Assembly: GCA_026413225.1 (NCBI GenBank)
Contig: CM048552.1
Coordinates: 164,250,053 to 164,314,052, forward strand
DNA from: Otis tarda
Lineage: Eukaryota; Chordata; Aves; Otidiformes; Otididae
Direction: 5' to 3'
Length of the DNA stretch: 64,000 nt
This document shows, piece after piece, positions 51,921 to 64,000 of the stretch; the stretch's first letter is position 1; each line of letters begins with the position of its first letter. The notes under the pieces are model-generated. The model was not told where the DNA came from, did not search any database, and was given only the letters and a program-made list of their open reading frames with translations. The position numbers and the translations under genes were made by a program.

Positions 51921-54066
51921 ATAATTCAAAACAGTTCTGCTCAATCCTACTGTGACATCTAACCCTGAAGAGCAAGAAATTGCTCCTGTGGGAGACTATC
52001 TGTTCTTACCAGAAAAATTCAAGCACAGCAAATAGGTACTGGAACCTGTTTTAAGAGGCTTATTTGCTCTAGGCTGCCTCTGTACTTAATGATAAACAGG
52101 TGTTAAAAGCCTCCTTAAGAACTGAATCACCCTCTCAAGACAGCTATTTCTTTCAATTGACTATGTCCCTTTGTCCCTCAGGGGAAAGTAGAGATCTAAG
52201 GTAATTTAAAGGCTCATTTAAGTGCTGAAAGCTAGATGGAAGAAACTCAAGTTCAAGAAGCTATTTTTTTGACTGTGCTAGGACTCACTAAAAATGAGTA
52301 AGCATACATGCTGCTAAAGTCAGGTTTGGAAATTAAGAGAAGCAGCTTACATGAAAGATCTATACTATTATGTTATCTTCCTTAAAGGTTAGTAATGAGA
52401 AATATGAGTTTGAGATTATGTCTCTGGGAAGTCTTTAATTATAAAACAGATGAATTATCAAATCTGAGGGACAAAAGAATCTGAGGCAGACAAAAATTGT
52501 TTGATTGAGTCAGACTGCTAAAAGATTTTTTTTATTAACCTGTATCAAAATGTTCCATGATGTGTTATAATTAAGTACAAGCCTGTTCAAGAGTTAATTA
52601 GGCTTACATTTCCCCGTTCATATCTCCCAAAAGAAAAACAGTGCACATGAGAAATTCACACTTAGTTGCTGAGGTGTTGTAGGTCTTAAAAGCAACTCAT
52701 GACTTCAAATCTCTTCATTGCTCTGCTGGGTTTTTGCCAGTGCTGTTTTCTGACCATCTAATTTTTTGTTGTAGTCCATCTGCTTTTGGAGCATGGAGAG
52801 TTAGAAGCCATCTCTTGTCAAATATACAACAAAGCTCTTTATCATGAGTGACATGCTATACTTGCACCTATATCCTAATATCTACCACAGAAAGGTCTTC
52901 TAAGAGGTCTTTCCTTGTCATATCCTTCAACATATATATATATGTATATATATACATATACTCCAACAAGAAAGTAATATCCTTTATAATGCGTATACCA
53001 ATTCAGAGAGTGAGGAATATATCTCCTCTCTCAAGCCTTAACATTGTGACTCATCACAACTACCTTGTCCTGACTTCAACCATCAACAATTTAACTAGAT
53101 AATGGAACTTAGACTGATACTGATACCAGATAATGACACTTATACTGATACTGAGGATGCTGGAAATACCTAATGTTGGGTTAGTACTATATTTTTGGCA
53201 GGTATAAAACTGGTTTTTCAAGATAAATTAAAACCAACTACCATTTAAAGGCATTGGCTTTAGTGCCAGCTCACAGCATTTTCAGTCTAAATGCTATCAG
53301 CTAATATCAAGGAACTTTGCATGGAGAATTATGAGTTGGTTTTTTTTTTGTGATACCTTACAATATTCTGAAAACTGCTAATGGATTTTACTTTATTTCT
53401 TCTTGGTATTCTGTTGTTGCTAGTCTGTTGATTGTGACATTGTTCTGGCTTCTTTATAAAATATCTAATAGGATTTGTTTCTGCCACAAATCCTATATTT
53501 ATTTTATTATATAAAATATATTTTCTATGCTTAATTCATATGTTGGCGTTTTTTAATTTTTTTTTTTCTTTACAACTCTGTCTCTGAACATCAATGTAAT
53601 GTGATATCAAATTATTGGTTTTACAGATCATTAAAAATGGAGTATTTGGCTCAGATGTCCCAAATATTTCATTCAAGGACCATTCCAGGAAGAGTATACC
53701 ACTCACAGCATGCTATTTATTGTAAAATGTGGTGAGACTATTCCTTTCATATAGAAATTCAGAGACCGGTAAACTTGATAACATGAGTTTAACGGGCTTT
53801 TCAAATTGACAGGTTTCAAAGTCACTTCTTCCCAGTCAGAGGAAGCTCTGAGTGTAGCAAGCTAGGCTTTTATATTTTGTGATGCTATTTTAGAGTCTAA
53901 ACCTTTAATATTTTTACTGTATTTCATTTGGGTTATTTACACATCCTTTTTAAATTTGTAGTAGTCAGTTAATAATCTTTCAAATAATATAAGCAGCCTT
54001 AGCCTGGCATTCCACTCCAGGAATGCCTTTTTGGTCACTGACTGTTCAATTCATTCATATAGTAGT
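51921..54066. other. Intergenic stretch between two LTRs
   Basis: AT-rich with a TA/CA tract at 52926-52960. Nothing gene-like was recognised. Confidence 0.65.
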
Positions 54067-54745
54067 TGTGGTGGTTTAGCCCGGATCACCACACAGTTTC
54101 TTATTCACCCTCCCCCTACCCAGTGGGACAGGGGAGAGAAATTGGGAAGAAAGGAAAACTCGTGGGTTGAGATAAAAACGGTTTACTAACAATACTAAAA
54201 AAGCTAACAGGATATAAGGATATTAATATATACAAAATGAACAATGTACAATTTCTCACCACCCGATGTCCGAATGACCAACGCAGCCCGTCCTGAGCAG
54301 CGATCACAGGAACAACACCGAGCAGCAAGCAAAGGGGGGAGAGCAAGCTAGCAAGGTAGAGGGAACGATGCCAGCAAGCAAGCGAGAAGAAAAGGATGCC
54401 AAGGATGCCCGAACAGATACCCGACAAGAAAGGAATACCAGAAAAGGATTAGGAAGCCCCCTCCCATGGGCAACCCCCACTTATATACTGAGCATGACGT
54501 TTATGGCATGGAATACTCTCTTTGGCAAGTTTGGATCAATTATTCTGTCTGTCTTTCGCCCAGCTTCCCGCATCTGCACGTTAACGAGACCTTAACAAGA
54601 CTTGGAAAGCCAGACAGTGTCCTTGGTCTCATTAACAACAACTCGTATCATCAGAATGTTTTTATCAACATTCTTCACACATGAAATCCAAAACACACCG
54701 GCTACTGAGAAGAAAATTAACTCCATCCCTGCTGAAACCAGGACA
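54067..54745 (-). mobile_element. ERVL-like solo LTR with perfect 5-bp target duplication
   Basis: Read on the minus strand it starts TGTCCTGGTTTCAGCAGG at 54745 and ends CCACCACA at 54067, 679 bp. Identical GTAGT flanks lie at 54062-54066 and 54746-54750. It shares GTTAATTTTCTTC and TGTTGATAA near its 5' end with the LTRs at 50714 and 60641. A TATATAAG box lies near 54480-54487 on the minus strand. No internal retroviral sequence remains, which fits recombination between two LTRs. Confidence 0.9.
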
Positions 54746-57700
54746 GTAGTTCAGAATGACCTTTTCAAACTAAACAAACAAGAGCAGGGTTACTTTTTCA
54801 GTGATTTAGATTAATGAGTATAAAAAGAGCTGTATGAAGCTGCAATGCTTAGATGCTTAGCAAAGTGGTTATCAATGTTGGCTAGATCCTCCACATACTG
54901 ACAACACTTTTTAAAAAAGTAACGGTTTCTTTTGGTGACTTTTTTTTTACCAAAGGTAAGAAATGACTCAATAACAGAAGGTCAATGCTTGCAGTTACAT
55001 TTTCAAATTTAAAATATGTATTTGTAAACAGCATAGAGTTTACAAAGATCTGAAAAAGATAAATTTGCAGTCAGAGGAAAAATCCTCTTCAGTTCTATCA
55101 GAATAGAATGCACAGATATTATTTGCTTTCCTTCCACCTCACATGCCTATCTTACTTTTTCAGTGGAGAATAAATGATCATAATTACCAGACTCTTGAAT
55201 ATTCTCATGTAAATAGAAAGCAATTCCAAAGACTCTTAAAGATTAATGTGAGATGAACTTTGAGATCCAGATGAAGTTTACTGTGTGGCATTTTATGTTT
55301 CCAGCTGATCGCTTGTTTTGCAAGATGCTCTCCGTTAAAATGCCAGGATACGTAAATGCACCAGACTGTAATTGCCAAAACTTTTAACTGAATAAGACTT
55401 CAGAATTCACAGTATGGAAACTTCTCTGTGAGTTAACTTTGTGATGAGGATAATTTAGTTCTTTGAAATTAGCTAGGTAGTATATACAGAAAAATTCTGA
55501 ATACATTCTGACATACCTACTACATGCTGAAAAATACTGAAAAAGAGTCTTTTCGTAATGAATTGTACTGAAGCAGGATCATTTTAATTCTTACATGCAT
55601 TTTTTTTTCTGAGATAAATGCTCCTGTTCTCTTTTGTGTTTTCTATATTGCAGATATTGGAAAGTAATATTACAAGGGCAAATGCTTACACTTGCCTTTG
55701 TTTCATATAGTCTGTGGTCACATCGTATTTCAAAAGTAGTATTGAATCTGCTTCTCCCAAAGATCTTTAAGGTTGATTTGACCCCTGAATAATGTTCTTC
55801 CCCACTGAAAAGTGATACAACTGCATGATAAGGGAGGAAAACATTTGCAGCATCAGTTCAAGAGAAACATGAAGAGGAGTGGCTCTGCAGATGGCACAGT
55901 GCATATGAAGGTCCTAGAGGTGTAACTCTCCTGTATGCTTATGTACGTGTGTATGTGTATGCGTGTATGTATAAGAGAGCATATGAATTTATGTCTCCTA
56001 TATTATATCTACAGGTATAATTCTGTCTTTTTTTGGGGGGTGCACCTTACTATCCAGTAGTAATGAATCATTCCTTACTCATCTGCCTTGTTTGAGGCAA
56101 CCTCACAACCTCACAACTACAGAGGAAAAGTGATCAAACAATTCCTCAAAACACAGTGGCTGCATTTTCTCTTTGCCTACATGCAGGGTATGTGAATATA
56201 GGTGTAATTTTTTCTACACACTCTATTACTAATTTGACCTCGTAACAATAAAGCAGAATCTGCCTTTTTGGATGAGATTTTCATGCATACATCACACAGG
56301 GGTGCATGCTTAATAAGTTCGAGTATTTTGAAAATTCTGTAAGTTACATACAATAAAGAATTGAATTTATCTGTAGTAACTGCAAGTGGAATATTGTGTG
56401 CCATTTTGTGACAATGAATCTAGATCAAGTGAAGGCATTTGAAGAGGAGCTCAGGACCACCGAGGACCACAATTATGTATCTAACAGTTTTTTGAAAACA
56501 TGTTTGAAATCAGTGGAAGTTCAGTGTCTAAACAGCTTGGAGAACCTCAGTGTGTCAATTGGCTAAATGATGTCTGAGGTGGCAGCATCATAGTAATTGC
56601 TAAGAATGCTGTAAGTGTGTCATTCCCAAGACAGGGAAAAATAAATCAGAGCATAGGATCAAAAGATCCCTAATCTGAAATGTTCTGGGGTTAAAAATAA
56701 ATACTCAGACATTTTTTTTTAAATCCAGTCCTTACCAAGAAAATAATTGAAATCTCACCAGTTTTAATTGAGTTTAAGTAAATAATAATTGACAAGATAC
56801 TGTTGAAACAAATTCTATTTCAATTAAGTTGATCATGCTGTTAAAAAAAAAAAAAGTAATGTTTCTTTCTAACATATTTAAATATTTTGGGTTTATTTTT
56901 CTGTCAGGCCACTTGAGTACTTAAAACCCAAGTTACCGTTTACGTTAACTCAATAACACTCTCTTACAGTGTGGCTTTGACCCGGCATTTCTATGGTCGT
57001 CCTTTTACCTACTGACATTCCTCAGTATAGAGGAAGTGTAAAACAGACTGCTTCCAATCCCTATATGGGGAAAAAAAGATAGAGCATCAGCAGATTTTAC
57101 ACATGTTTAGATATGCCTAGTCTGCCACGCCATCTACTACCATGCATTTAGAGCATTTTTGAGCCGCACAAGAGTGACTGTTTTGGAGCTTTTCCCGAAG
57201 CTCAGCTTTGAGTCAAAGAGAGAAATCTACATTTACAAAGAACCATTCACAGCTGTCAGAAGTTAGCTGTCCGTGGGACTCAAAGTACAGCTGCAGTTTC
57301 TCCAGAATACTGACATCTTCTGTGGCAACCAGAGTCTGTTAGATAGTACTGAGATTTCTGAAGCTTTATTAAAAAAAGTCACAGTGCCCTATGCCTTTAA
57401 TTTCCATTACTATGTTTTTATTATTCTTTTATTGTTTTGTATTTCAATGACATACTGTATTTTTTTTTCTGAAGTTAGGAAATTATAAGATATCAAGTTT
57501 TGAAATAAAATACTTATTATCTTTAGGGTTTGTTTGTTTGTGGGGTTTTTTTTGTGTTTTTTGTTTTCTTTGGGGATTTTTTTTTGGTTTTGACTTGTTT
57601 TGTTTTGTTTTTCCCAAGCTTCCAGAATTAACACAGGCAGTAAACTCTGATTTTAGTTTCTCTGAGAGATACAAAACTGTGTTTGTAGCATTTATGAAGA

Positions 57701-60104
57701 AGAAGTAGCAGCAATATCTAAACTAAATAGGAGTGATGGAATTGTATCCTCCCAGTTTTGTTACAGTCAAAAGTATAGTCATATCCTCCTCTTTTTTTTC
57801 ACTTCAGTAAGGATGCTATCTACAACTCAATTTCTCCTGCAGACACTATGACTGTTCCTAATTTTTTGTTCATATTGAATACACAGAGAAACAAACATAT
57901 TGTGATGTAATGCAGTATAAAGATTTCATTTGCATTTGTGGAATTCCTCTGCAACTGCCTTTCTCAGAAATACAGCAATAACCTGAGATAAAATGCTTGA
58001 TTTATGTCACATTTTCTGAATTATTTTTCTAACCCCCTTCTCTCATTGTCTCCTTGAAAAGTTTACATAATTATAGCAAGGGGATGAAAAACAATTGGGA
58101 ACAGAAACCATACTTTCTTATCTCTTCTGAGAAGTGCACAGTATACATGAAAATAATAAAAAGCTGTATACGATAAACACTAGGATTTTTTTGAAATTTA
58201 TCCCAGAATGATGTCTTAAATAATATGTCAAATATGAAAGGACATGAAGAAAACCTACAATGAATCCAGAGGCATCCAATCATAAATTTGACATCAGTCA
58301 AGAAATAAATCAGGATATTTTTTTGACCTGTATTTTACATCTAATGTGGTTTAAAAATTTTCTTTTAACTAAGTTTGGTTTTTTTTTGGTTTTTTTTGTT
58401 TTTTTTTCCTTATGAGTAAATATGTTAGTTTTGGGGGCTACCATTTTATGTATGAAAATTTTAGGTGTCAGTGCAGAGGGGGCTTACAAGCTTAGTCAAG
58501 GAATCTTGGCCCAACACTTTTTTCTCTTTGTGTTACTTGGAAGTAGCTGAAAGTGTTTACCAGTTCATACAAGGAATCACTGTTAAGAAGAGGGAGGGGA
58601 GGAAAGAGAGGGATGACATTTTAAGAATCATTACTTCTCTTTGTTTTGTTATTCCTCATCCTGATCCACTTTACTTGTGTGCTCCTTATAACTTCTAAGT
58701 TTATTACCTTCTTGAGGCTGACCATTTAGCATTGAAATGTAGAAGACCCCTGAGGATTTACAGCAAAAATCCCTCTGCAATCAAGGATGGGTATATCAGG
58801 CTGTCAAGCTACTCTCCTGTGTATAGTACGGTAGCTGACTACTGCTCAGTGGGAGCGATTCTAGATGTCCAGTTTCTCTGAGTACACTGATTTTATTTTT
58901 AAAATATCTCTAATTTCTGTACTAATTTCCAGAACAAAAATAAAAGGGCTGTATTCATGTAGAAGGAAAAAAAAACCTGTAAATGCATATTCTCAATACT
59001 TTTGATGTTCCTAAAAATAACATTTTTTCAAGTTTATTTTTCTTCTGCAGTAATAAGCGGATGCCACAGGCCAGTCATTTTGCATGTATCTGTGATACAG
59101 AAGTACTTGTATGAATGAGTCTGTGCCTTATGCACAGGATTTCCTCATTAAGACAATTTCTTGGATTTGAATATATTGCCATATTCTGAGTAGTATTGCT
59201 TTGCTATATTAAACAGCATGCCATCAGTGAAAATTACTTTCCCTCTGTGTTGCCATTACTTCTTAGTTTTACCTAGTATTTTTTTTTGTTTGCTTCTTTT
59301 TTGTGCTTTTACTGTGGCTTTTCCTTTACCTTCTTTTTTTTTTTTTAAGCCCGATCCAAATCACAGTATTTTGATCATTCACCATTATCAAATAACTTTA
59401 ATTGTTGTTATATATATATAAATCTGTGAGATTACTTCTATGATATTTAAAGAAATATTCAACAAACACTGCTGAAATAGGCTGTACTGAAATAGCCAGA
59501 AAGACTCAAAAAATAAGTTTGATATTTTATTTCAGAAGATATATTAGTAAGTACATTTTGTTCCCATTCCTGAAAGGAGAGAAAAAAGAAAAGATGGAGA
59601 GAAAAGCCATCAACAGATGTGTTTGTTACTCTATCCTATGGAGCCTAAGAAAATCTTTATACCAAATGGCACATTATTATTGTATTGCCATCATGTTGCT
59701 ACAGGTTTCTAAGCAGCCTTGAGGCATTGACTTTCTAAACCACTGGGAGCTCTTTTCCTCATAAAATTTGACATTCCCATTTTCGGTAGAAGAGTACACA
59801 AATGAAGTCACCTTTCATCATTCCAGGATTTGTAAGTTGTTAAAAGATGAGGCTTCCAAGGGGAATATGAAAGAGCAGATATTTGTCATTGTTTGGATTC
59901 TGTATTCCATTTTGGCCACTGGTTTATGGAATAAAAGGTGAAATGCTCAGGAAAAAAAAAAAGTATCTTGAAATGTTATTGCTGTTTCTTTGTGAAACCC
60001 ATCGTTGTACCCTGTTTTCTATCACAATAATAAACTATCACTCAATTACACTGAAAAGCAGAAAAGAATTCAGAGTTGAACTATTAAAATAGCCAAGAGT
60101 TTTG
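54746..60104. other. AT-rich intergenic stretch
   Basis: No gene or repeat family recognised; T-rich low-complexity DNA at 57526-57612 and 58380-58410. Confidence 0.65.
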
Positions 60105-60641
60105 TAATGGAGATGATCAGTGGGATGGAGGAGAGAACTGGAAGGATGAAAGCAAGAAATATTCATGGGTCAAAATAAAGAAAGTTTAATAAATGAAGAG
60201 GGGAAAAAAAACCAAACCAAACCAAAACAAAGCAAAACCACTGATGCAGAGGCAATCACTTACCACCTCCCACCAGCAGATTAATTCCCAGTCAGTCTCC
60301 AAGCAACGCTTACCTTAGGAAAACTACCCCAGCTCCAGACTTTCCCTTCTTCCCTCATTTTATTGCTAAGCATGATGTTATATGATATTGAGTATCCTTC
60401 TAGTTAAATTGAATCAGCTGTCCTGGCTGTGTCCCATACCAGCCTCTTGTTCACCCCTAGCCAACTCCCTATGAGAGCAGGGAGAATGATAAACAGAGAA
60501 GTCCTTGATGCTGTGCAGGTACTGTTCAGCAATGGCTAAAACATGGGTGTGTTATCAACACTGTTCTGATCACTAATCTAAAATGACACCATGCAGGCTG
60601 CTATGAAGAAAATTAACTTAATCCCAGCCAGACCTAGCACA
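60105..60641 (-). mobile_element. ERVL-like solo LTR, diverged
   Basis: Read on the minus strand it begins TGTGCTAGGTCTGGCTGGGA at 60641, with GTTAATTTTCTTC and GTGTTGATAACAC as in the LTR at 50714. It then shows an AATAAA-rich segment and a CCCATGAATATTT stretch matching the CCCATGAGTTTTC region of its relatives. The 3' end near 60105 is worn, and I see no clear target duplication. It is probably the oldest of the three related LTRs. Confidence 0.8.
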
Positions 60642-61251
60642 ATACATCATTTTTTTTTTTTTAACAGCAAAGCTTACTACTACTTGAACTGTTTTTGTGA
60701 AATAGCTGATTGTAACTGCTGTCAATGACATGAAGATAAACTAGGTGAACTCTCATGTGTTGATAATGTATGACAATTGTTAGGTTCTTAACCTACAGTT
60801 CCATAGAACAAATGGTGGGGAAGTAGACTGGATGCTTATGTCTTAAACTCTCTGAAGATAATTAAATGTCAGGGAAAGAGAGTAAAAATGAGCTACATTG
60901 TTCAAATAAAAGAGATTTTTAGGATTATTCTCTTCTGAGATCAAGGAGTCATAAAGAGTTGTCACCAAAATCTGCATACATAGTTTACCTAAGTGCAGGC
61001 ATAATAAACATGTTCAAGGAAACATAATCAACAAGGACTGAAATTAGAAAATATACATCAAAACATATACTCAGAAAGTTTTATCTTTAGTGCAATATAT
61101 TCCTTTGGAAACTAGAAGATGTCATGGTAACTTCCAGTGATAGATACACTATGTTTTTTTGCAAGTGTTCCTTAAACGTATAAATAAATATGTATGGATA
61201 TATTAATATTAATATCCATACATACCCACACACATAGGACCATCAATATGT

Positions 61252-61441
61252 CACAGAATCACAACATGGCTGAAGTTGGAAGGAACCTCTGGAGGTCATC
61301 TTGTCCACCTCTGGAGGAACCTCTGGAGGTCATCTTGTCCACCTCCTCTGCTCAGGCCTAAAGCAGGCAGCCCAGGAACCTGTCCAGATGACTTTTGAAT
61401 ATCTCTAAGGATGGAGATTCTATAACCTCTCTGGGCAACAT
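61252..61441 (-). mobile_element. CR1 LINE 3' end scrap with internal duplication
   Basis: Read on the minus strand this is a CR1 3' end: the plus strand reads CACAGAATCACAACATGGCT, then GAAGTTGGAAGGAACCTCTG, the complement of a typical CR1 tail, and CTCTGGGCAACA is the codon region seen in other copies. A segment of about 29 bp (61282-61310) is repeated at 61316-61344, an offset of 34 bp. Only about 190 bp remain. Confidence 0.8.
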
Positions 61442-62261
61442 ACGTGTGTCTATAGTACATGTCTGTAATGTTTTTACAAAGTTAAATCAAGTAAAAAAAA
61501 AAATCGAGAACTCTGGCAAACAGCCAAAGAAACAAATTTTTTTTTTGCTTTTAAGGGTACAATCTTAATCAGATCCACTCGATATGGTTAATATACATAT
61601 ATTTTGTCATCCTTTTTTTCCTCCTACTAGTAGGATGTTCCATTCAATGCTATTTAAATAATTTTGAGAGAGAAAAATAATAAAAAGTTGAGACAGTTTG
61701 TACTCACTTAGTGATTCAGTACCTTTATGTATTGACAATGTGTTTTCTTTTCAGTGTTACTTAAAATATCACATGTTATTTTGATTAATCTTTCTTATCA
61801 CCAATCACAAGGCCACTTTTATACCCGTCTCTCTTTCTGAAGATAAATATTAAGACTGATTTACACCTTCTCCTTTATAAGAATATAAAAACCACAATCT
61901 ACTGTTTAACTTAAAATGCTATTTATAATTTTTATAAGGCTTTTTTTTATCATGCTATGGGCCCATGTTATCATCTTGAAAAAAATGTATATGAGGACAT
62001 TTACTCATCCACCTATCCATCTAATTTTCAGGTCAGCCATTGTAATGTGACTAAACACCAAAATAAATAGGTGGGTTTTTTTTCATTGTAAAATTTATGC
62101 TGATTTAAGAGGTTAATTTGGTTTTTATCAAAGTTCTTTTCTCTTAAGAAATATTTTATTAGGGATTATTTCTCTGATTCCAGTTTTAGTTTTCATATGG
62201 CATTTGGAGAGATTTAATTGAGTTACTGATGTTCAAATCACAGATTCAAAAGCTCACAAAG

Positions 62262-62335
62262 TAGGTTAAATCAGAAGGGACCATTGGAGGTCATCGCTTC
62301 TGACTCCCACTCAAAGCAGGGCCAGCTCCTAAATA
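62262..62335 (-). mobile_element. Possible CR1 3' end relic
   Basis: AAATCAGAAGGGACCATTGG followed by AGGTCATC and CAAAGCAGGGCCAGCT resembles the complement of a CR1 3'UTR. The piece is short and diverged. Confidence 0.55.
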
Positions 62336-62535
62336 TCAGTTCTTACCAGCTTTTTTTTGTAAATGATGGTCTTGAGACAATCATCAAGGGAGTAACTGAA
62401 AGTTTGTTTATGAAGGAATTTCTGTTGACTTAACTTGATTTCCAGTTAGCCTGGAGTCATTGATAAGAAATGCCTTTTGAGTTCCTTTGAAAATCAGCTT
62501 GTACTAATTTTGAGTGATTGAGTATTGTATATATG

Positions 62536-62765
62536 TGTGGTGGGCTGAACTTGGCTGGATGCCACGTGCCCACCAAGCTACTCTATCATTCCTCCTACTC
62601 AACTGGGCAGGAGAGAGAAAATATAACAAAAGGTTTGTGGATCGAGGTAAGAACAGGGAGAGATCACTCAGCAATTACCATCATGGGCAAAAGAGACTTG
62701 ATTCAGGGAAATTAATTTAATTTATTACCAATAAAATCAGACTACAGTAATGAGAAATTAACAAA
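62536..62765 (-). mobile_element. Partial endogenous retroviral LTR
   Basis: The plus strand begins TGTGGTGGGCTGAACTTGGC and shares the layout of the left end of the LTR at 54067: a TGTGGTGG terminus, a GGGCAGGAGAGAGAAA-like block and GTGGATCGAGGTAA against GTGGGTTGAGATAA. It is therefore taken as the 3' part of an LTR on the minus strand. The other end fades out near 62765. Confidence 0.7.
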
Positions 62766-63505
62766 ACCTACATATACACTGAAGGCACCTAAATTTTAGT
62801 GAGATAATCCCTTTCCAAATAATAAATTTGTCATTTTCTTATTTTTTTTTTCTGAAGATTGTAAAGGTTTGATTGAGGATGCTGCTGATTCATAACACTT
62901 CCACGTTCTTTGGATTCTCCATGTTGTAGCACTGGTATTGACCCTTTTTACTCAGTCTTTTTTGTTTGTTTGTTTGTTTTTTTTATTGGCAGTAGGTTTA
63001 GTTCATCATGCTTTAGCCATATACTTTCACTCTTTACAAAATCCAGTTAAAGGATGCTACAATTACACCAGATTCTCTGATCTTCAATGAGTTCCCAAAA
63101 AGGGAGAAAAATTTACGTGTGCTATTTCTTCTTGTTCTATATAATATTTACAATGAAGTTCAATCTGATGTAATTTGTTTAAAATGTAAAACCTTTTTAT
63201 CTGTCGTAACAGTATAAATAAATATTGTCCTTTGTTCCTGAACATGAAAATCTTAAGGAAATGTCTTATACTTATGGTTCTAATCTTTGTTTGACTACTC
63301 TATTTATTTATTCTATTGTAAAGAATATCTGTCTGGTTTGATTGTGTATTTTTATTTTGAGAAAGAAGTTATGTCTTTAAAAGAAAAAAAAAGAAATCCA
63401 CAAAACTTATGTCCCTAGTTCTCTGCAAGTCTGTCTTCTGGAGTGAATAGTATTTGAAAAAGAACAACTTTCAACCTAATACAAGACCCTTCCAAAATAG
63501 CTTAT

Positions 63506-64000
63506 TGTTCTGGTTTTGCTAGTGAGGGGGGCCTAAGGTGGTAGCTTCTGTAGGAAACTGCTAGAAGTTGCTCCCCTTTGTTCAGTGGACTCGGCCGGGC
63601 CCAGGGCGGACCTGCTGCTGGCCAAGGCCGAGCCAATTGGTAGCAGAATGTTCCATGATAATGCCTCTGCGATAATGTATTTAAGTAGGGGAAAACAGAA
63701 AAAAAAAGGAGAAGATGTGAAGCAGCTGAGTGGGGGGGCAGAGAGGGGGAGGCGCGAACCTTGTGGGCCTTGCAGGCCTCACCCTCTGTCCTCTTGCTGG
63801 GCAGCCGACTGGGCCCAACTTGGCCCAGCCTGGCTGCAAGAAGTGGAGAGGAGATGAGAAGTGAACAAGATGTAAAAAGGATCCTGAGAGGCGTCTGCCA
63901 GCCTGTTGTAAGGAACGGCTGCAGACGCCAAGGTCAGTTCAGAAGGAGGGGGAGGAGTAACGCGGCTCCTGGCCAAGATTCCTCTGCAACTCGTGGTGAA
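63506..64000 (+). mobile_element. Endogenous retroviral LTR, cut by the window end
   Basis: It begins TGTTCTGGTTTTGCTAGTGA at 63506 and is far more GC-rich than its surroundings. TATTTAAG at 63678-63685 is a likely TATA box, preceded by GAGCCAATTGG (CCAAT-type box). The terminus and promoter layout fit an avian LTR of a family different from the three ERVL-like ones. The 3' end lies outside the window, so solo LTR and provirus cannot be told apart. No retroviral gene is visible. Confidence 0.7.

Larger units (their letters stand above)
60642..63505. other. Intergenic stretch with CR1 and LTR scraps
   Basis: Apart from the scraps listed at 61252, 62262 and 62536, this is AT-rich sequence without gene features. 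Confidence 0.65.

Overview
The window looks like bird nuclear DNA. The evidence is several CR1 LINE copies (3' ends carrying the ATTCTATG-type octamer, C-terminal ORF2 fragments), several LTRs of the ERVL-like kind common in birds, scarce SINEs, and one vertebrate brain gene in an AT-rich gene desert. I cannot name the species from this sequence.

Only one protein-coding gene is supported: SLITRK5 on the minus strand. Its whole coding sequence lies in one exon (34623 down to 31738, 961 aa). A clean splice acceptor sits 8 bases before the ATG. The untranslated 5' exon or exons must lie in the CpG island at about 36.85-38.56 kb, where two good minus-strand donors are visible (37164-37169 and 37878-37883). 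The 3'UTR runs toward about 30.04-30.14 kb, where two minus-strand AATAAA signals are seen.

Layout: 1-1231, AT-rich desert; 1232-2328, internally deleted CR1 (+); 2329-6712, desert with small tandem and mirror repeats; 6713-7481, CR1 (-); 7482-27252, a long desert with only microsatellites and faint old-repeat relics; 27253-27906, a large homopurine satellite-like block; 27907-30040, desert; 30040-38560, SLITRK5 from 3'UTR to CpG-island promoter; 38561-50713, desert; 50714-51920, a solo LTR split by a CR1; 54067-54745, a solo LTR with a perfect 5-bp target duplication; about 60105-60641, a third related LTR; 61252-61441 and 62262-62335, CR1 scraps; 62536-62765, a partial LTR; 63506-64000, the start of another LTR, cut by the window edge. 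Recognisable recent transposable elements are therefore confined to the two ends. About 43 kb around SLITRK5 carries none that I can see.

The most noteworthy non-gene signals are a 91-bp uninterrupted alternating purine-pyrimidine tract inside the SLITRK5 CpG island, the roughly 650-bp homopurine block about 2.1 kb past the likely end of the SLITRK5 transcript, and the nested CR1-in-LTR insertion. I found no evidence for an undescribed multi-gene system. No tRNA, rRNA or CRISPR array was recognised. All homology statements rest on pattern recognition, not on a database search.
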